Shown here: positions 1-8,621 of the stretch, in pieces
Position numbering within the stretch: position 1 is the first letter of the stretch
Layout: each line of letters opens with the position of its first letter
From: a virus
Length of the DNA stretch: 46,197 nucleotides
Virus record (IMG/VR): IMGVR_UViG_3300025137_000066
Location: 1-46,197 of that record
Strand: one strand, 5' to 3'
Position numbers and translations under genes: made by a program
Notes under the pieces: generated by a model
Seen by the model: only the letters and a program-made list of their open reading frames with translations
Told to the model about the DNA's origin: nothing
The model's database searches: none

Positions 1-2
1 GT

Positions 3-56
3 TTAGGCGCTATGCGTAGCTACGAAAAAACTAGAGGCGTTAGTCGGGAGAAGTAA
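3..56 (+). CDS. 3' end of an upstream gene (partial)
   Basis: An open frame enters from the left edge and ends in TAA at 54-56, sharing its last base with the lysozyme start (TAATG). Only 17 residues are visible, basic and polar (ending SREK), so no function can be given. The stop/start overlap is the same coupling seen between many gene pairs in this genome, which is the main reason to believe the frame is coding. Another reading is that this is simply leader sequence of the lysozyme gene, since a GGGAGAAG ribosome-binding site lies inside it. Confidence 0.4.
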   Translation, partial: LGAMRSYEKTRGVSREK

Positions 57-475
57 TGACAAAACTAATTGAAATGCTAAAGCTGCACGAGGGTGTGCGT
101 AGTCATGTATACCTGTGCTCAGCCGGGTATGAAACTTTGGGCGTCGGGAGAAATATCAGCGACTCTGGCCTTGGGCTGTCTGATGATGAAATAGACTACC
201 TTTTAAATAATGATATAGAGCGCGTCCGACAAGAACTGACAGACGCCTACTTCTGGTTCCCTGCCCTTAACGAAGCGCGGCAAGATGCAATGATCGACAT
301 CAGTTTTAATCTGGGTCAGACAAGGCTGCGTGGGTTTGTCAAAGCCGTTGAAGCCATGTCCCGCGAGCAGTTTGACATTGCTGCTGATGAATTTATGGAC
401 AGCCGTTGGAGCCAACAGGTTGGCAATCGTGCTGTAGAAGTAACCGAGATGATACGAACTGGTGAATATCAGTAA
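56..475 (+). CDS. T4-type lysozyme (endolysin, GH24)
   Basis: A 139 aa muramidase that would cleave the peptidoglycan glycan strand for host lysis. The catalytic pattern of the T4 family is E-x8-D-x5-T. Here E12 (LHEG) and T27 (ETLGVG) are in place, while the middle residue is C21. The distal W/R region (SRWSQQVGNRA, about residues 116-126) matches the conserved C-terminal lobe. Length is slightly below T4 lysozyme (164 aa) but complete. There is no signal peptide or membrane anchor, so export would need a holin, and none is recognised nearby. A GGGAGAAG site precedes the ATG, and the gene sits 5 bp before the large terminase gene. Confidence 0.9.
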   Translation: MTKLIEMLKLHEGVRSHVYLCSAGYETLGVGRNISDSGLGLSDDEIDYLLNNDIERVRQELTDAYFWFPALNEARQDAMIDISFNLGQTRLRGFVKAVEAMSREQFDIAADEFMDSRWSQQVGNRAVEVTEMIRTGEYQ

Positions 476-480
476 TAACA

Positions 481-1965
481 ATGTCTGAGTTATCGCTCAA
501 AGATTTTGAGATCCTAAGTGAGCAGGATCAAAACGAGGCTCTGGCCCTGCTGTCCCGTTATGACCAGATGGACAAGCAGGACAAGTGCCAGAACGACTTC
601 ATTGGCTTTGTTCAGCATATGTGGCCTGACTGCATACTTGGTCGGCACCATAAGATCATCGGTGAGAAGTTTAATAAGATTGCTCAGGGCAAGCTCAAGC
701 GCCTGATCGTCTGTCTACCACCTCGACACTCAAAATCTGAGTTTGCCAGCACCTACTTCCCAAGTTGGATGATGGGCAGACGGCCAGACCTCAAGATAAT
801 TCAAACCACGCACACCGCTGAGCTGGCTGTACGATTTGGTCGTAAGGTAAGAAACCTTATTGACTCGGACGATTACTCACAAATATTTCCAGACGTAAAG
901 CTTCAATCAGATAACAAGTCAGCGGGTCGTTGGACAACGAACCACGAGGGCGAATCGTTCTATGCTGGTGTGGGCGGTGCAATCACGGGTCGTGGTGCTG
1001 ACCTCTTGATCATTGACGATCCTCACTCTGAGCAGGACGCGCTGTCGCCCACGGCGATGGAATCAGCTTATGACTGGTACACGTCAGGGCCGCGTCAACG
1101 TCTCCAGCCGGGCGGCATTATCATCATCGTAATGACCCGCTGGTCTACGAAAGACTTGGTTGGCAAGGTTCTCAAGAAACAGGGCGATGAACACGCAGAC
1201 CAGTGGGAGGTCGTTGAGTTTCCAGCGATCATGCCTGAGTCAGACACACCGCTTTGGCCTGAATTCTGGAAGAAAGAAGAGCTTCTGTCTGTCAAAGCGT
1301 CGTTGCCAATCAGCAAGTGGAATAGCCAGTGGATGCAGAACCCCACGGCAGAGGCTGGCTCTATCGTAAAGCGCGAATGGTGGAATCGGTGGGATTATGA
1401 GCATGTGCCTGCTTACGAGTATGTCATTCAGTCTTACGACACCGCATTCAGCAAGAAAGAAACCGCCGACTACAGCGCCATCACCACTTGGGCTATTTTT
1501 ACGCCGCCAAACAGCGACGCTGAGCAGATCATATTACTAGACGCAAAGCGTGTTCGGCTGGACTTTCCTGAGCTTAAAAAACTTGCTTACGAAGAGTACA
1601 AATACTGGGAGCCTGACTGCGTTTTGATAGAGGCCAAGGCTTCAGGCACACCGCTTACCCAAGAGTTGCGTCGTATGGGAATACCTGTTACCGCCTATAC
1701 ACCAAGCCGAGGTCAAGATAAGATTGCGCGGATGAATAGTGTTGCCCCGATTTTTGAGTCGGGAATGGTTTGGGCACCAGACGAGGTCTTTGCCGACGAG
1801 GTCATAGAAGAGATGGCCTCGTTTCCATTTGGCGAGCACGATGACTATTGCGACAGCTCAACGATGGCGTTGATGCGTTTTAGGCAGGGCGGCTTCTTAG
1901 CCTTGGATAATGATTATCCTGAAGAGGCGGATTTTTTGAGGCGTGACAGACAGGTATATTACTAA
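481..1965 (+). CDS. terL: Terminase large subunit
   Basis: DNA-packaging motor, 494 aa. The N-terminal ATPase carries a Walker A variant PPRHSKSE at residues 80-87 and Walker B DLLIIDD at 174-180, followed by a coupling segment VMTRW (217-221). The C-terminal RNase H-like nuclease has the acidic set D320 (SYDTAF), E384 (LIEAKASG) and D454/D455 (GEHDDYCDS). Length and motif order fit the TIGR01630-type phage terminases. It cuts concatemers and pumps DNA through the portal encoded directly downstream, whose start overlaps this stop by one base (TAATG). The likely small subunit lies far away, at 36077-36604. Confidence 0.97.
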   Translation: MSELSLKDFEILSEQDQNEALALLSRYDQMDKQDKCQNDFIGFVQHMWPDCILGRHHKIIGEKFNKIAQGKLKRLIVCLPPRHSKSEFASTYFPSWMMGRRPDLKIIQTTHTAELAVRFGRKVRNLIDSDDYSQIFPDVKLQSDNKSAGRWTTNHEGESFYAGVGGAITGRGADLLIIDDPHSEQDALSPTAMESAYDWYTSGPRQRLQPGGIIIIVMTRWSTKDLVGKVLKKQGDEHADQWEVVEFPAIMPESDTPLWPEFWKKEELLSVKASLPISKWNSQWMQNPTAEAGSIVKREWWNRWDYEHVPAYEYVIQSYDTAFSKKETADYSAITTWAIFTPPNSDAEQIILLDAKRVRLDFPELKKLAYEEYKYWEPDCVLIEAKASGTPLTQELRRMGIPVTAYTPSRGQDKIARMNSVAPIFESGMVWAPDEVFADEVIEEMASFPFGEHDDYCDSSTMALMRFRQGGFLALDNDYPEEADFLRRDRQVYY

Positions 1966-4472
1966 TGGCTATTGAAAAAAGCGGTTTAGGTACAGAAGAC
2001 AATCCTGACGTTATGCCGATGGGCAGCGCCATCGAGGTCGAGCCTGAGATGACTCTGAACGACGAGATCCGCAACGCCGCTGAAATACTGGTTACCGAAG
2101 AAGCCATCCTGATTGACGATGAAATCGATGCGCCAGAAGAAATGCCCATTGAAGCTGGCTTCAACGAAAACCTTGTAAACCTAGTATCAGATAGCGACCT
2201 TTCAAAGCTTGCCAGCGAAATTATTGACTCAGTCAAGTCTGACAAAGAAAGCCGCTCAGAGTGGGAGAAGACTTACAAAGACGGGCTAAAGTATCTGGGC
2301 ATGAAGTTCGATGACTCCAGAAGCCAGCCCTTTGAAGGCTCTTCTGGCGTGATACACCCGATACTGGCTGAGTCTGTCACTCAGTTTCAGGCGCAGGCGT
2401 ACAAAGAATTATTGCCAGCCAAAGGCCCAGTAAAGACTGAGGTGATTGGAAACCGCAACGCCGAGTCTGAGATGCAGGCTGAGCGTGTTCAAGACTTCAT
2501 GAATTACTACATCATGAACATCATGCAAGAGTACGATCCTGAGCTGGATATGCTGTTGTTCTATTTGCCGTTGGCAGGCTCTGCATTTAAGAAGGTCTAC
2601 TTTGACACTGGCGCAAGTCGCGCTATGAGCAAGTTCATTGCGCCAGAAGACTTGGTTGTGCCTTACGAGGCTACCGATTTATTTACGGCTGAGCGCGTTA
2701 CTCACGTTATCAGCATGAGCAGAAACGAGATTAAGAAGCAGCAGCTCAACGGTTTTTATGCAGATATTGAGCTAAAAGGCGGCAGCGTTGCTGTTAGCCG
2801 TAGCGAGATCGAAGAAGAGATTGATGAGATTGAGGGCATGGAGCCTTCTTATCAAGAAGACCGTGATCGCTCTGTCTTTGAAACCCACACGATACTAGAC
2901 CTACCCGGCTTTGAAGACGTAGGCGAAGATGGTGAGCCTACAGGACTAAAGCTGCCTTACATTGTGACTGTCGATGAAAGCAGCCGCAAAGTTTTGCGTA
3001 TTTCGCGCAACTATGCGGAGGGTGATCCGCTCAAGAATAAGATTAACTTCTTCGTTCAGTACAAATTTTTGCCCGGCTTAGGATTTTATGGTTTGGGCCT
3101 AAGCCACATGATTGGCGGCATCTCGAAATCAGTAACGTCCATCCTGCGCCAGCTCATCGATGCGGGTACGCTGGCTAACTTACCAGCAGGCTTCAAGGCT
3201 CGCGGTATGCGTATTCGTGACGAAGACAGCCCACTACAGCCGGGCGAGTTCCGAGACATCGATACGACTGGCGCGTCATTGCGCGAGAACCTGATCCCGC
3301 TGCCGATCAAAGAGCCTTCTAACGTGCTCATGCAGCTACTAGGACTGCTTGTGGAGTCTGGCAAGCGGTTTGCCTCTATCGCTGACACAAACATCGGTGA
3401 TGTAAACCAAGCCATGCCTGTAGGCACTACGGTGGCTTTATTGGAGCGTGGCACCAAGGTCATGAGCGCAATCCACAAGCGATTGCACTACAGCCAAAGG
3501 CTAGAGTTTCAGCTTCTGGCAAAGGTCTTTTCTGAGTACCTGCCCCAAAGCTACCCGTATATGTCAAAGAACGGCCCACAAGAGATTATGGGTCAGGACT
3601 TTGATGGTCGAGTGGACGTGATACCTGTATCTGACCCCAACATATTCAGCCAAAGCCAACGCATTACTATGGCTCAAGAGCTGTTGCAGATGGTGCAGTC
3701 TAACCCTCAGATACACGGGCCAAACGGCATCTACGAGGCTTACAGGCGCATGTACGCCGCACTTGGCATAAACGACATTGACAGCTTATTGACGCCTCCA
3801 CCGCCTCCACAGCCACCTATGCCGATTGATGCTGGCATCGAGAACTCAGGATTCTTGATGGGTCAGCCTGCTCAGGCGTTTGAGCAGCAAAACCATCAGG
3901 CGCACATTGACGCTCACAGGTCGTTGTTCCTGACCGATGTGGTAAAGCAGAACCCTCAGCTACAGGGCATGATTATTGGGCATATGATGCAGCACCTACA
4001 GTTCATGGCTGGGCAGATGGTTCAAAACCAGCTACCGCCAGAGGTGCAGCAGCAGATGCAGGAGGTTCAACAGGCTCAGCAATCGGGTCAGGTTCCGCCA
4101 GATCAACTGCAACAGATGAGCAGCCAAGTGCAAATGGCTATCGAAAAGTTTTCTTCTCCAGTCTTGGCTCAGCTTACCCAAGAGCTGCTTGAGTCAATTG
4201 GTCAGGGTGATGAGACTGATCCGCTCGTTCAGATTCGTGAGCAAGAGTTGTCCCTGAGAGAGAAAGAAATTGATTCTGATAACCAGCAGTTTGAGTCCAA
4301 ACAACAACAACGGCTTCAAGAGAAGCTATTAGAAAACGAAATTGCAAAACAACGGCTTGGCGTCCAAAAAGACGTAGCCGACGATAAGCTCGATGTGGCT
4401 ATCCGCCGTCTTGATCAACAGGCTGAGCTAAAGCTGCTCGACATGCAAAACAAAAATATGGGAGGCCGATAA
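1965..4472 (+). CDS. Portal protein
   Basis: At 835 aa this is the second gene of the packaging module. It follows the terminase with a 1 bp overlap. The size and layout fit P22-like or podoviral portals that form the dodecameric DNA gate: an acidic N-terminus (residues 1-80), a mixed alpha/beta core (about 80-600), then a glutamine- and methionine-rich helical C-terminus (about 620-835) that resembles a barrel or crown extension. The core includes a long stretch typical of portal wing and stem domains, around GGISKSVTSILRQLIDAGTL (residues 382-401). No catalytic motif is expected. The call rests on position, length and general resemblance, not on a catalytic signature. Confidence 0.88.
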   Translation: MAIEKSGLGTEDNPDVMPMGSAIEVEPEMTLNDEIRNAAEILVTEEAILIDDEIDAPEEMPIEAGFNENLVNLVSDSDLSKLASEIIDSVKSDKESRSEWEKTYKDGLKYLGMKFDDSRSQPFEGSSGVIHPILAESVTQFQAQAYKELLPAKGPVKTEVIGNRNAESEMQAERVQDFMNYYIMNIMQEYDPELDMLLFYLPLAGSAFKKVYFDTGASRAMSKFIAPEDLVVPYEATDLFTAERVTHVISMSRNEIKKQQLNGFYADIELKGGSVAVSRSEIEEEIDEIEGMEPSYQEDRDRSVFETHTILDLPGFEDVGEDGEPTGLKLPYIVTVDESSRKVLRISRNYAEGDPLKNKINFFVQYKFLPGLGFYGLGLSHMIGGISKSVTSILRQLIDAGTLANLPAGFKARGMRIRDEDSPLQPGEFRDIDTTGASLRENLIPLPIKEPSNVLMQLLGLLVESGKRFASIADTNIGDVNQAMPVGTTVALLERGTKVMSAIHKRLHYSQRLEFQLLAKVFSEYLPQSYPYMSKNGPQEIMGQDFDGRVDVIPVSDPNIFSQSQRITMAQELLQMVQSNPQIHGPNGIYEAYRRMYAALGINDIDSLLTPPPPPQPPMPIDAGIENSGFLMGQPAQAFEQQNHQAHIDAHRSLFLTDVVKQNPQLQGMIIGHMMQHLQFMAGQMVQNQLPPEVQQQMQEVQQAQQSGQVPPDQLQQMSSQVQMAIEKFSSPVLAQLTQELLESIGQGDETDPLVQIREQELSLREKEIDSDNQQFESKQQQRLQEKLLENEIAKQRLGVQKDVADDKLDVAIRRLDQQAELKLLDMQNKNMGGR

Positions 4473-4837
4473 TGGCAACAGTTACTTCATCTACTAGCTA
4501 TGTGCGTGATCGCGTAGACGAGTTACGCAAACAAAAACAATTGATGCGCGAGGTTGAGCAAGCCTTAGCAGCAAAGCAGGCGGCTGAGCAAGAAGAAAAA
4601 AAGCGTCTGAGTGATCACAGGATTGCCACTAAGCTGGCTCGAATAAACGGCACCGATGCCCCTGTTCCACTAAAAGCGCCTCCGCCAGTAGAAGCGCCAG
4701 CGCCAGTCGTTGAAAGCCCTGCAACTCCAGAAGCAGAAGAAGCTCCAGCGAAGCCAAAGAAGGTTGCGGCTAAAAAAGCACCCAAACCAAAGAAAGCGCC
4801 TGCAAAGAAAACCACTCCGAAAGGGACTAAAAAATGA
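4472..4837 (+). CDS. Small coiled-coil protein with H1-like basic tail
   Basis: A 121 aa protein starting one base inside the portal stop (TAATG). Residues 10-50 form a charged helix rich in K, E and Q. After a Pro/Ala/Val hinge (about 65-90) the last 30 residues are Lys/Pro/Ala repeats (AKKAPKPKKAPAKK) like histone H1 or AlgP-type tails. It may contact DNA or act in head assembly near the portal (inference). No named family is recognised. Its stop overlaps the next start in an ATGA arrangement, so it is translationally coupled. Confidence 0.8.
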   Translation: MATVTSSTSYVRDRVDELRKQKQLMREVEQALAAKQAAEQEEKKRLSDHRIATKLARINGTDAPVPLKAPPPVEAPAPVVESPATPEAEEAPAKPKKVAAKKAPKPKKAPAKKTTPKGTKK

Positions 4838-5010
4838 AAATTAAAGATATGAGCCGAGTTGAGAAGGTTGATTCTCCAAAGGAAAGCATCAAATCTATCC
4901 CCACGGCACCTGCATTGGTTCGCCGCACGATGGGCGGAAAGATCAAAGTAATTAAAGCTCGTGGAGCTGGAGCTGCAACTCGTGGGTTTGATTTTCACGA
5001 GAAAGTCTAG
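4834..5010 (+). CDS. Small basic protein, 58 aa
   Basis: ATG at 4834 overlaps the preceding stop (ATGA), and the frame runs to TAG at 5008-5010, whose last base begins the next GTG start. The product is Lys/Arg-rich with a central RRTMGGKIKVIKARGAGAATRGF segment. It is too short for a fold prediction by eye. The double overlap with both neighbours and the conserved spacing argue strongly that it is translated. Function unknown; probably part of the head assembly cluster. Confidence 0.7.
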   Translation: MKIKDMSRVEKVDSPKESIKSIPTAPALVRRTMGGKIKVIKARGAGAATRGFDFHEKV

Positions 5011-5192
5011 TGGACGATATTGACCTTGGATCGCGCCTGAAAAGAGTCATGGCCGAGCGGAGAGAGCTTATCCGCGAGGTCATGATGGAAGGTATGTTAA
5101 AAGATATAGAACATTATAAAAGTTTGCAGGGCGAGCTAACTGTTATAAACTTGGTCGAGGACACCATTAAAGAGTTCTATAAGGAAATTTAA
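5010..5192 (+). CDS. Small helical protein, 60 aa
   Basis: GTG start sharing its G with the previous TAG. The product is almost entirely predicted amphipathic helix (LGSRLKRVMAERRELIREVM, then a Lys/Glu-rich C-terminus ending TIKEFYKEI). No family is recognised. It ends 1 bp before the co-chaperonin gene, so it belongs to the same transcript. It could be a small assembly factor (inference). Confidence 0.65.
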   Translation: MDDIDLGSRLKRVMAERRELIREVMMEGMLKDIEHYKSLQGELTVINLVEDTIKEFYKEI

Positions 5193-5193
5193 A

Positions 5194-5613
5194 TTGACTA
5201 CGCCCACGACTGAATCCGCTTACGTTACAAACGAAGAGCGCGTTCTCGATCCAACCCTGCTTGATAAATCCGCCCTAGAGCGAATGCCAGACCCATCGGG
5301 CTGGAGGATGCTAGTTTTACCCTACAAAGGTAAGGCCCAGACAGATGGCGGAATTCACCTCTTAAAAGAAACCATAGAACGAGATGCGCTTGCCACGGTT
5401 GTGGCTTACGTTGTCAAGATGGGGCCGCTCTGCTATAGCGACACCGAAAAGTTTGGCGACACGCCTTGGTGCCAAGAGAGGCAGTGGGTTCTTATTGGCC
5501 GTTACTCAGGCGCTCGCTTCAAGCTGGAAGACGGCGGAGAGGTCAGAATGATCAATGACGATGAAGTTATTGGCACCATCCTTAACCCTGATGACATAGT
5601 GAGTTTCACATGA
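5194..5613 (+). CDS. GroES-like co-chaperonin
   Basis: A 139 aa protein with a Cpn10-type fold, starting at TTG. The core runs from W37-RMLVLPY (beta strand 1) to GTILNPDDIV (C-terminal strand, residues 127-136), which parallels the end of GroES. Between them, residues 46-60 form a mobile loop whose centre DGGIHLL matches the GroES pattern GGIVL, the part that binds GroEL. An extra N-terminal arm of about 30 residues and an insert around CYSDTEKFGDTPWCQE (80-95) distinguish it from bacterial GroES. It lies just before the scaffold and capsid genes, so a role in folding the capsid protein with host GroEL, as T4 gp31 does, is likely. The 3' end overlaps the next ATG (ATGA). Confidence 0.85.
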   Translation: MTTPTTESAYVTNEERVLDPTLLDKSALERMPDPSGWRMLVLPYKGKAQTDGGIHLLKETIERDALATVVAYVVKMGPLCYSDTEKFGDTPWCQERQWVLIGRYSGARFKLEDGGEVRMINDDEVIGTILNPDDIVSFT

Positions 5614-6569
5614 TTGAGAATCAAAACGCAGAGCAAGAAGTCTTTGAAGAAGAGCAGGTTGAGATTGAGGTCACAGAAGACGTTGTAGAGTCAGAAGACT
5701 CTGGCGGTGACGAGCTTGAGAACTACACCAAGTCGGTTTCCAAGCGGATCAACAAGCTAAACCAAAAGAATCGAGAGACTGAGGCTAGGGCGCAACAATT
5801 AGAGCAGATTGCGCTGCAAAAAGAGGCCGAGCTTCAACAGTATCGGCAGTATAGCGCCCAGCAATCAAATGCGGTTTTAGCCAAAGAAGAAGAGGCTTTG
5901 GTGTCTAAAGAGGCCCAGATTGATGACGTTTATCGCAAGGCCGTTGAGTCTGGCGATGCCGATTTAATCACTAAAGCCAACAAGCTTCAGAATGACATTT
6001 CTATCCAGAAAGAAAAGCTTCGAGTTGCCAAGAACAGGCAGCAACAACAAGCCGCCCAGCAGGAACAATACGTCTCTCAGGGCAACGAGCGCGTTGTGCA
6101 GCAGCAAGAGTCTCAGCAGGCCGAGCAAGAGGTTCAGCCTACCGAAGACGCTTTAGAGTGGCATTCTCGAAACGAGTGGTATGGAGACGGTGAAAACGAA
6201 GATAACTTGAAGGCTACGCAGTACGCCTATTACGTCCACTACAACCTAGCCAATGAGGGCTTTGATGTAGGCTCAGACGAGTATTATCAAGAGTTGGACA
6301 GCCGTGTCGGGACGGTTTATCCTCACACAAGATCTGCTAATAGTGGGTCGAAGGCCGTTAGAAGTGAAAAGCAACCCGCCGTGCAAAGAGTTGCTTCAGC
6401 CCCTCAAGGGGGTCGGTCACAAACACGAGGCAACAAGAATGGCGTAAGCTTTTCTAAGTCAGAACTAGAGCGACTCAGAAACTTAAAGCCGCATAACATG
6501 ACTGAAGAGGCATGGTTGCAGCGGGTAGCGAAAGAGAAGCAGAAAATTGCATCAAGAGAGGCAAGTTAA
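5610..6569 (+). CDS. Probable scaffolding protein
   Basis: A 319 aa, very acidic N-terminus (residues 5-40, Glu/Val/Asp) followed by a long Gln/Glu/Lys coiled coil (about 45-175), a short aromatic domain around EWHSRNEWYGDG (about 183-195), and a basic C-terminus (250-319). This composition and its place two genes before the decoration and capsid genes are typical of capsid scaffolds, whose basic C-terminal helix binds the coat protein. No protease motif is visible. Identity rests on context and composition; it could also be a head-internal structural protein. Confidence 0.7.
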   Translation: MIENQNAEQEVFEEEQVEIEVTEDVVESEDSGGDELENYTKSVSKRINKLNQKNRETEARAQQLEQIALQKEAELQQYRQYSAQQSNAVLAKEEEALVSKEAQIDDVYRKAVESGDADLITKANKLQNDISIQKEKLRVAKNRQQQQAAQQEQYVSQGNERVVQQQESQQAEQEVQPTEDALEWHSRNEWYGDGENEDNLKATQYAYYVHYNLANEGFDVGSDEYYQELDSRVGTVYPHTRSANSGSKAVRSEKQPAVQRVASAPQGGRSQTRGNKNGVSFSKSELERLRNLKPHNMTEEAWLQRVAKEKQKIASREAS

Positions 6570-6570
6570 A

Positions 6571-7044
6571 ATGACAGAAGCAAAAGCAAGCGCACGTTCT
6601 TCCCGTGATTCGCAGTCACACGATAATCAGACTCGCAGGAAACCGTGGCGTCCAGTACGCAGCCTAGAAACCCCTCCTCCACCTGAAGGTTATACCTACC
6701 GATGGATCAGGGAGTCTATGTTGGGACAAGAAGACCGAGCTAATGTCTCGCGTCGCCTTAGAGAAGGTTGGGAACTCGTAAGAGGCACCGACCTACCTCC
6801 AGAGTGGCGTTCTTTACCAACAATGGACAACGGGCGGCATGAGGGCGTGGTTTACAACGAAGGGTTGTTATTAGCGAAGATCCCTAACGAAACGGTAGAA
6901 GAGCGAAGAGCCTATTACAAGGCTAAGAGCCAAGAAGCCACTGATGCGTTGGACAATAATATGTTCAACGAAACCCGTGGCGATAGCCGTTATGTTAAAT
7001 ACGATCCTCAGCGCGATACCAACGTAACATTTGGACGTAGATAG
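6571..7044 (+). CDS. Conserved-type head-region protein, 157 aa
   Basis: The start at 6571 (MTEAKASAR) is preferred over an in-frame ATG 24 bases upstream, which lies inside the scaffold gene. The N-terminal 40 residues are Ser/Arg-rich and disordered, then RKPWRPVRSLETPPPPEGYTYRW-type sequence (quoted as two parts here: RKPWRPVRSL and PPPPEGYTYRW) leads into a compact acidic/basic domain. The end, with GDSRYVKYDPQRDTNVTFG, is a pattern I associate with small virion proteins of aquatic podoviruses. It probably joins capsid or scaffold assembly; function unknown. Confidence 0.72.
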   Translation: MTEAKASARSSRDSQSHDNQTRRKPWRPVRSLETPPPPEGYTYRWIRESMLGQEDRANVSRRLREGWELVRGTDLPPEWRSLPTMDNGRHEGVVYNEGLLLAKIPNETVEERRAYYKAKSQEATDALDNNMFNETRGDSRYVKYDPQRDTNVTFGRR

Positions 7045-7056
7045 AGGTAATTACAA

Positions 7057-7641
7057 ATGGCGAACAAAAACGCTGCATTTGGAATGAAGCCAGTCAGAAT
7101 GATTGGCGGCGCACCCTACTCAGGCGGTCAGAGTCGATATCGTATTGCTGCGAACTATGGAACCTCCATATTTCAAGGCGACATGGTTGCTCAGGTCACT
7201 GGCGGTACGGTGGAAGTACACGCTGACGGAGGCACTGTGCCTGTAGTTGGTGTTTTTAATGGTGTTCAATACACTGATCCGACTTCTGGCGATCAAGTAT
7301 TTAGCAACTACTACCCTGCAAGCACGAATGCTTCAGACATCATCGCTTTCATCATTGATGATCCAGATGTTGTTTACGAAGTGCAGGCTGATGACACATT
7401 TCCAGTTACCGATCTTTTCGGCAACTTCGATATTGTCTACACCAGCGCGGGTAGCACATCGACTGGTATATCAGGTGCTGAGCTGGACGTAACCACTGGT
7501 GCGACAGCAACAACCTTGCCTATCAAGGCGATTGATATCTCAGAAGATCCGAATAACTCGGACACAGGGGCTGCAAACACTAACGTGCTTGTAGTTATTC
7601 AAAACTCGGTATTCGGCGTCAAAGGCGCTGGCTTAGCGTAA
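7057..7641 (+). CDS. Probable capsid decoration or minor head protein
   Basis: A 194 aa beta-rich protein with a high content of Gly, Thr, Val and Asp and no charged helices. It opens ANKNAAFGMKPVRMIGG, a start common to phage structural proteins placed just before the coat gene. The position between scaffold and major capsid genes and the composition suggest a decoration or head-stabilising protein. No signal peptide. A GAGGTAATTACAA leader precedes the ATG, and the capsid gene follows after 14 bp. Confidence 0.65.
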   Translation: MANKNAAFGMKPVRMIGGAPYSGGQSRYRIAANYGTSIFQGDMVAQVTGGTVEVHADGGTVPVVGVFNGVQYTDPTSGDQVFSNYYPASTNASDIIAFIIDDPDVVYEVQADDTFPVTDLFGNFDIVYTSAGSTSTGISGAELDVTTGATATTLPIKAIDISEDPNNSDTGAANTNVLVVIQNSVFGVKGAGLA

Positions 7642-7655
7642 CAGGAGGCTAAAAA

Positions 7656-8573
7656 ATGGCTATCTCAAGAGCACAACTAGCCAAAGAGCTAGAGCCGGGT
7701 CTGAACTCGCTTTTCGGCATGAGCTACGACTCATATGACCGCGAGTACGAAGAAGTCTTCGCTATCGAGGACTCGCAGCGAGCCTTCGAGGAAGAGGTGT
7801 TGATCACTGGCTTCGGTGGAGCGCCAACTAAAACTGAAGGCCAAGGCGTTGTTTTCGACAATGCTTCTGAGTCTTATACAGCTCGCTACACGCACGACAC
7901 TGTTGCGTTAGCTTTTGCTTTGACCGATGAAGCCGTAGAGGACAACCTTTACGACTCACTGGGCAAGCGATATGTGAAGGCTCTGGCCCGATCTATGGCT
8001 AACACCAAAGAAGTTAAAGGCGCTGACGTATTGAACAATGCGTTTGACACCAACTTCACTGGTGGAGATGGAGTGACGCTGATTAATACAGCCCACCCAC
8101 TGGCTGGTGGCGGCACTGCTGCAAACCGTGCGGCTTCAATGGCTGACTTGAACGAAACGTCTTTGGAAGATGCGTTGATTGATATCAGCACATTCACCGA
8201 TGACAAGGGTCTAACGATCTCCGTTCAAGCCACTAAGCTTGTTGTTCCACCTCAGTTAGTGTTTGTTGCTGACCGTATCCTGAACTCAACATTGCGTTCT
8301 GGTACTGCCGACAACGACATCAACGCTATACGCAACACGGGTGTATTGCCCGGCGGTTACACGGTAAACCATTACCTGACTGATCCTGATGCGTTCTTCT
8401 TGCTGACTAGCGTTACTGACGCTGGCGAAGGCTTGAAGATGTTCCAGCGTACTGGCATGGAAACTACGATGGAGCCTGACTTCACGACTGGTAACATCCG
8501 TTACAAGGCTCGTGAGCGTTACAGCTTCGGCTTTAGTGACTGGCGCGGCATCTACGGCTCGCAAGGGGCGTAG
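7656..8573 (+). CDS. Major capsid protein (Mu gpT / HK97-fold type)
   Basis: A 305 aa coat protein. It resembles the Mu gpT-like head subunit family, with an N-terminal helix (ISRAQLAKELEPGLNSLFG), a TEGQGVVFDNA..YTARYTHDTVALAFALTDEAVEDN core typical of the E-loop to spine-helix transition (the ALTDEAVEDNLY helix is near residue 90), and a conserved HPL segment near 147. The strong AGGAGG ribosome-binding site at 7643-7648 fits a highly expressed gene. It is the last gene before a terminator, as expected for the end of a head operon. Confidence 0.88.
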   Translation: MAISRAQLAKELEPGLNSLFGMSYDSYDREYEEVFAIEDSQRAFEEEVLITGFGGAPTKTEGQGVVFDNASESYTARYTHDTVALAFALTDEAVEDNLYDSLGKRYVKALARSMANTKEVKGADVLNNAFDTNFTGGDGVTLINTAHPLAGGGTAANRAASMADLNETSLEDALIDISTFTDDKGLTISVQATKLVVPPQLVFVADRILNSTLRSGTADNDINAIRNTGVLPGGYTVNHYLTDPDAFFLLTSVTDAGEGLKMFQRTGMETTMEPDFTTGNIRYKARERYSFGFSDWRGIYGSQGA

Positions 8574-8587
8574 AAACCAAGCAAAAG

Positions 8588-8614
8588 AAAGGGGGCTTTA
8601 TGCCCCCTTTTTTT
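8588..8614. terminator. Bidirectional intrinsic terminator
   Basis: Six-base perfect stem GGGGGC (8591-8596) and GCCCCC (8602-8607) with a 5-base loop, followed on the plus strand by seven T. On the minus strand the stem is followed by a TTTCTTTT run. It separates the end of the plus-strand capsid gene from the end of the minus-strand gene, so it can serve both. Confidence 0.9.
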
Positions 8615-8621
8615 GTGCCTG

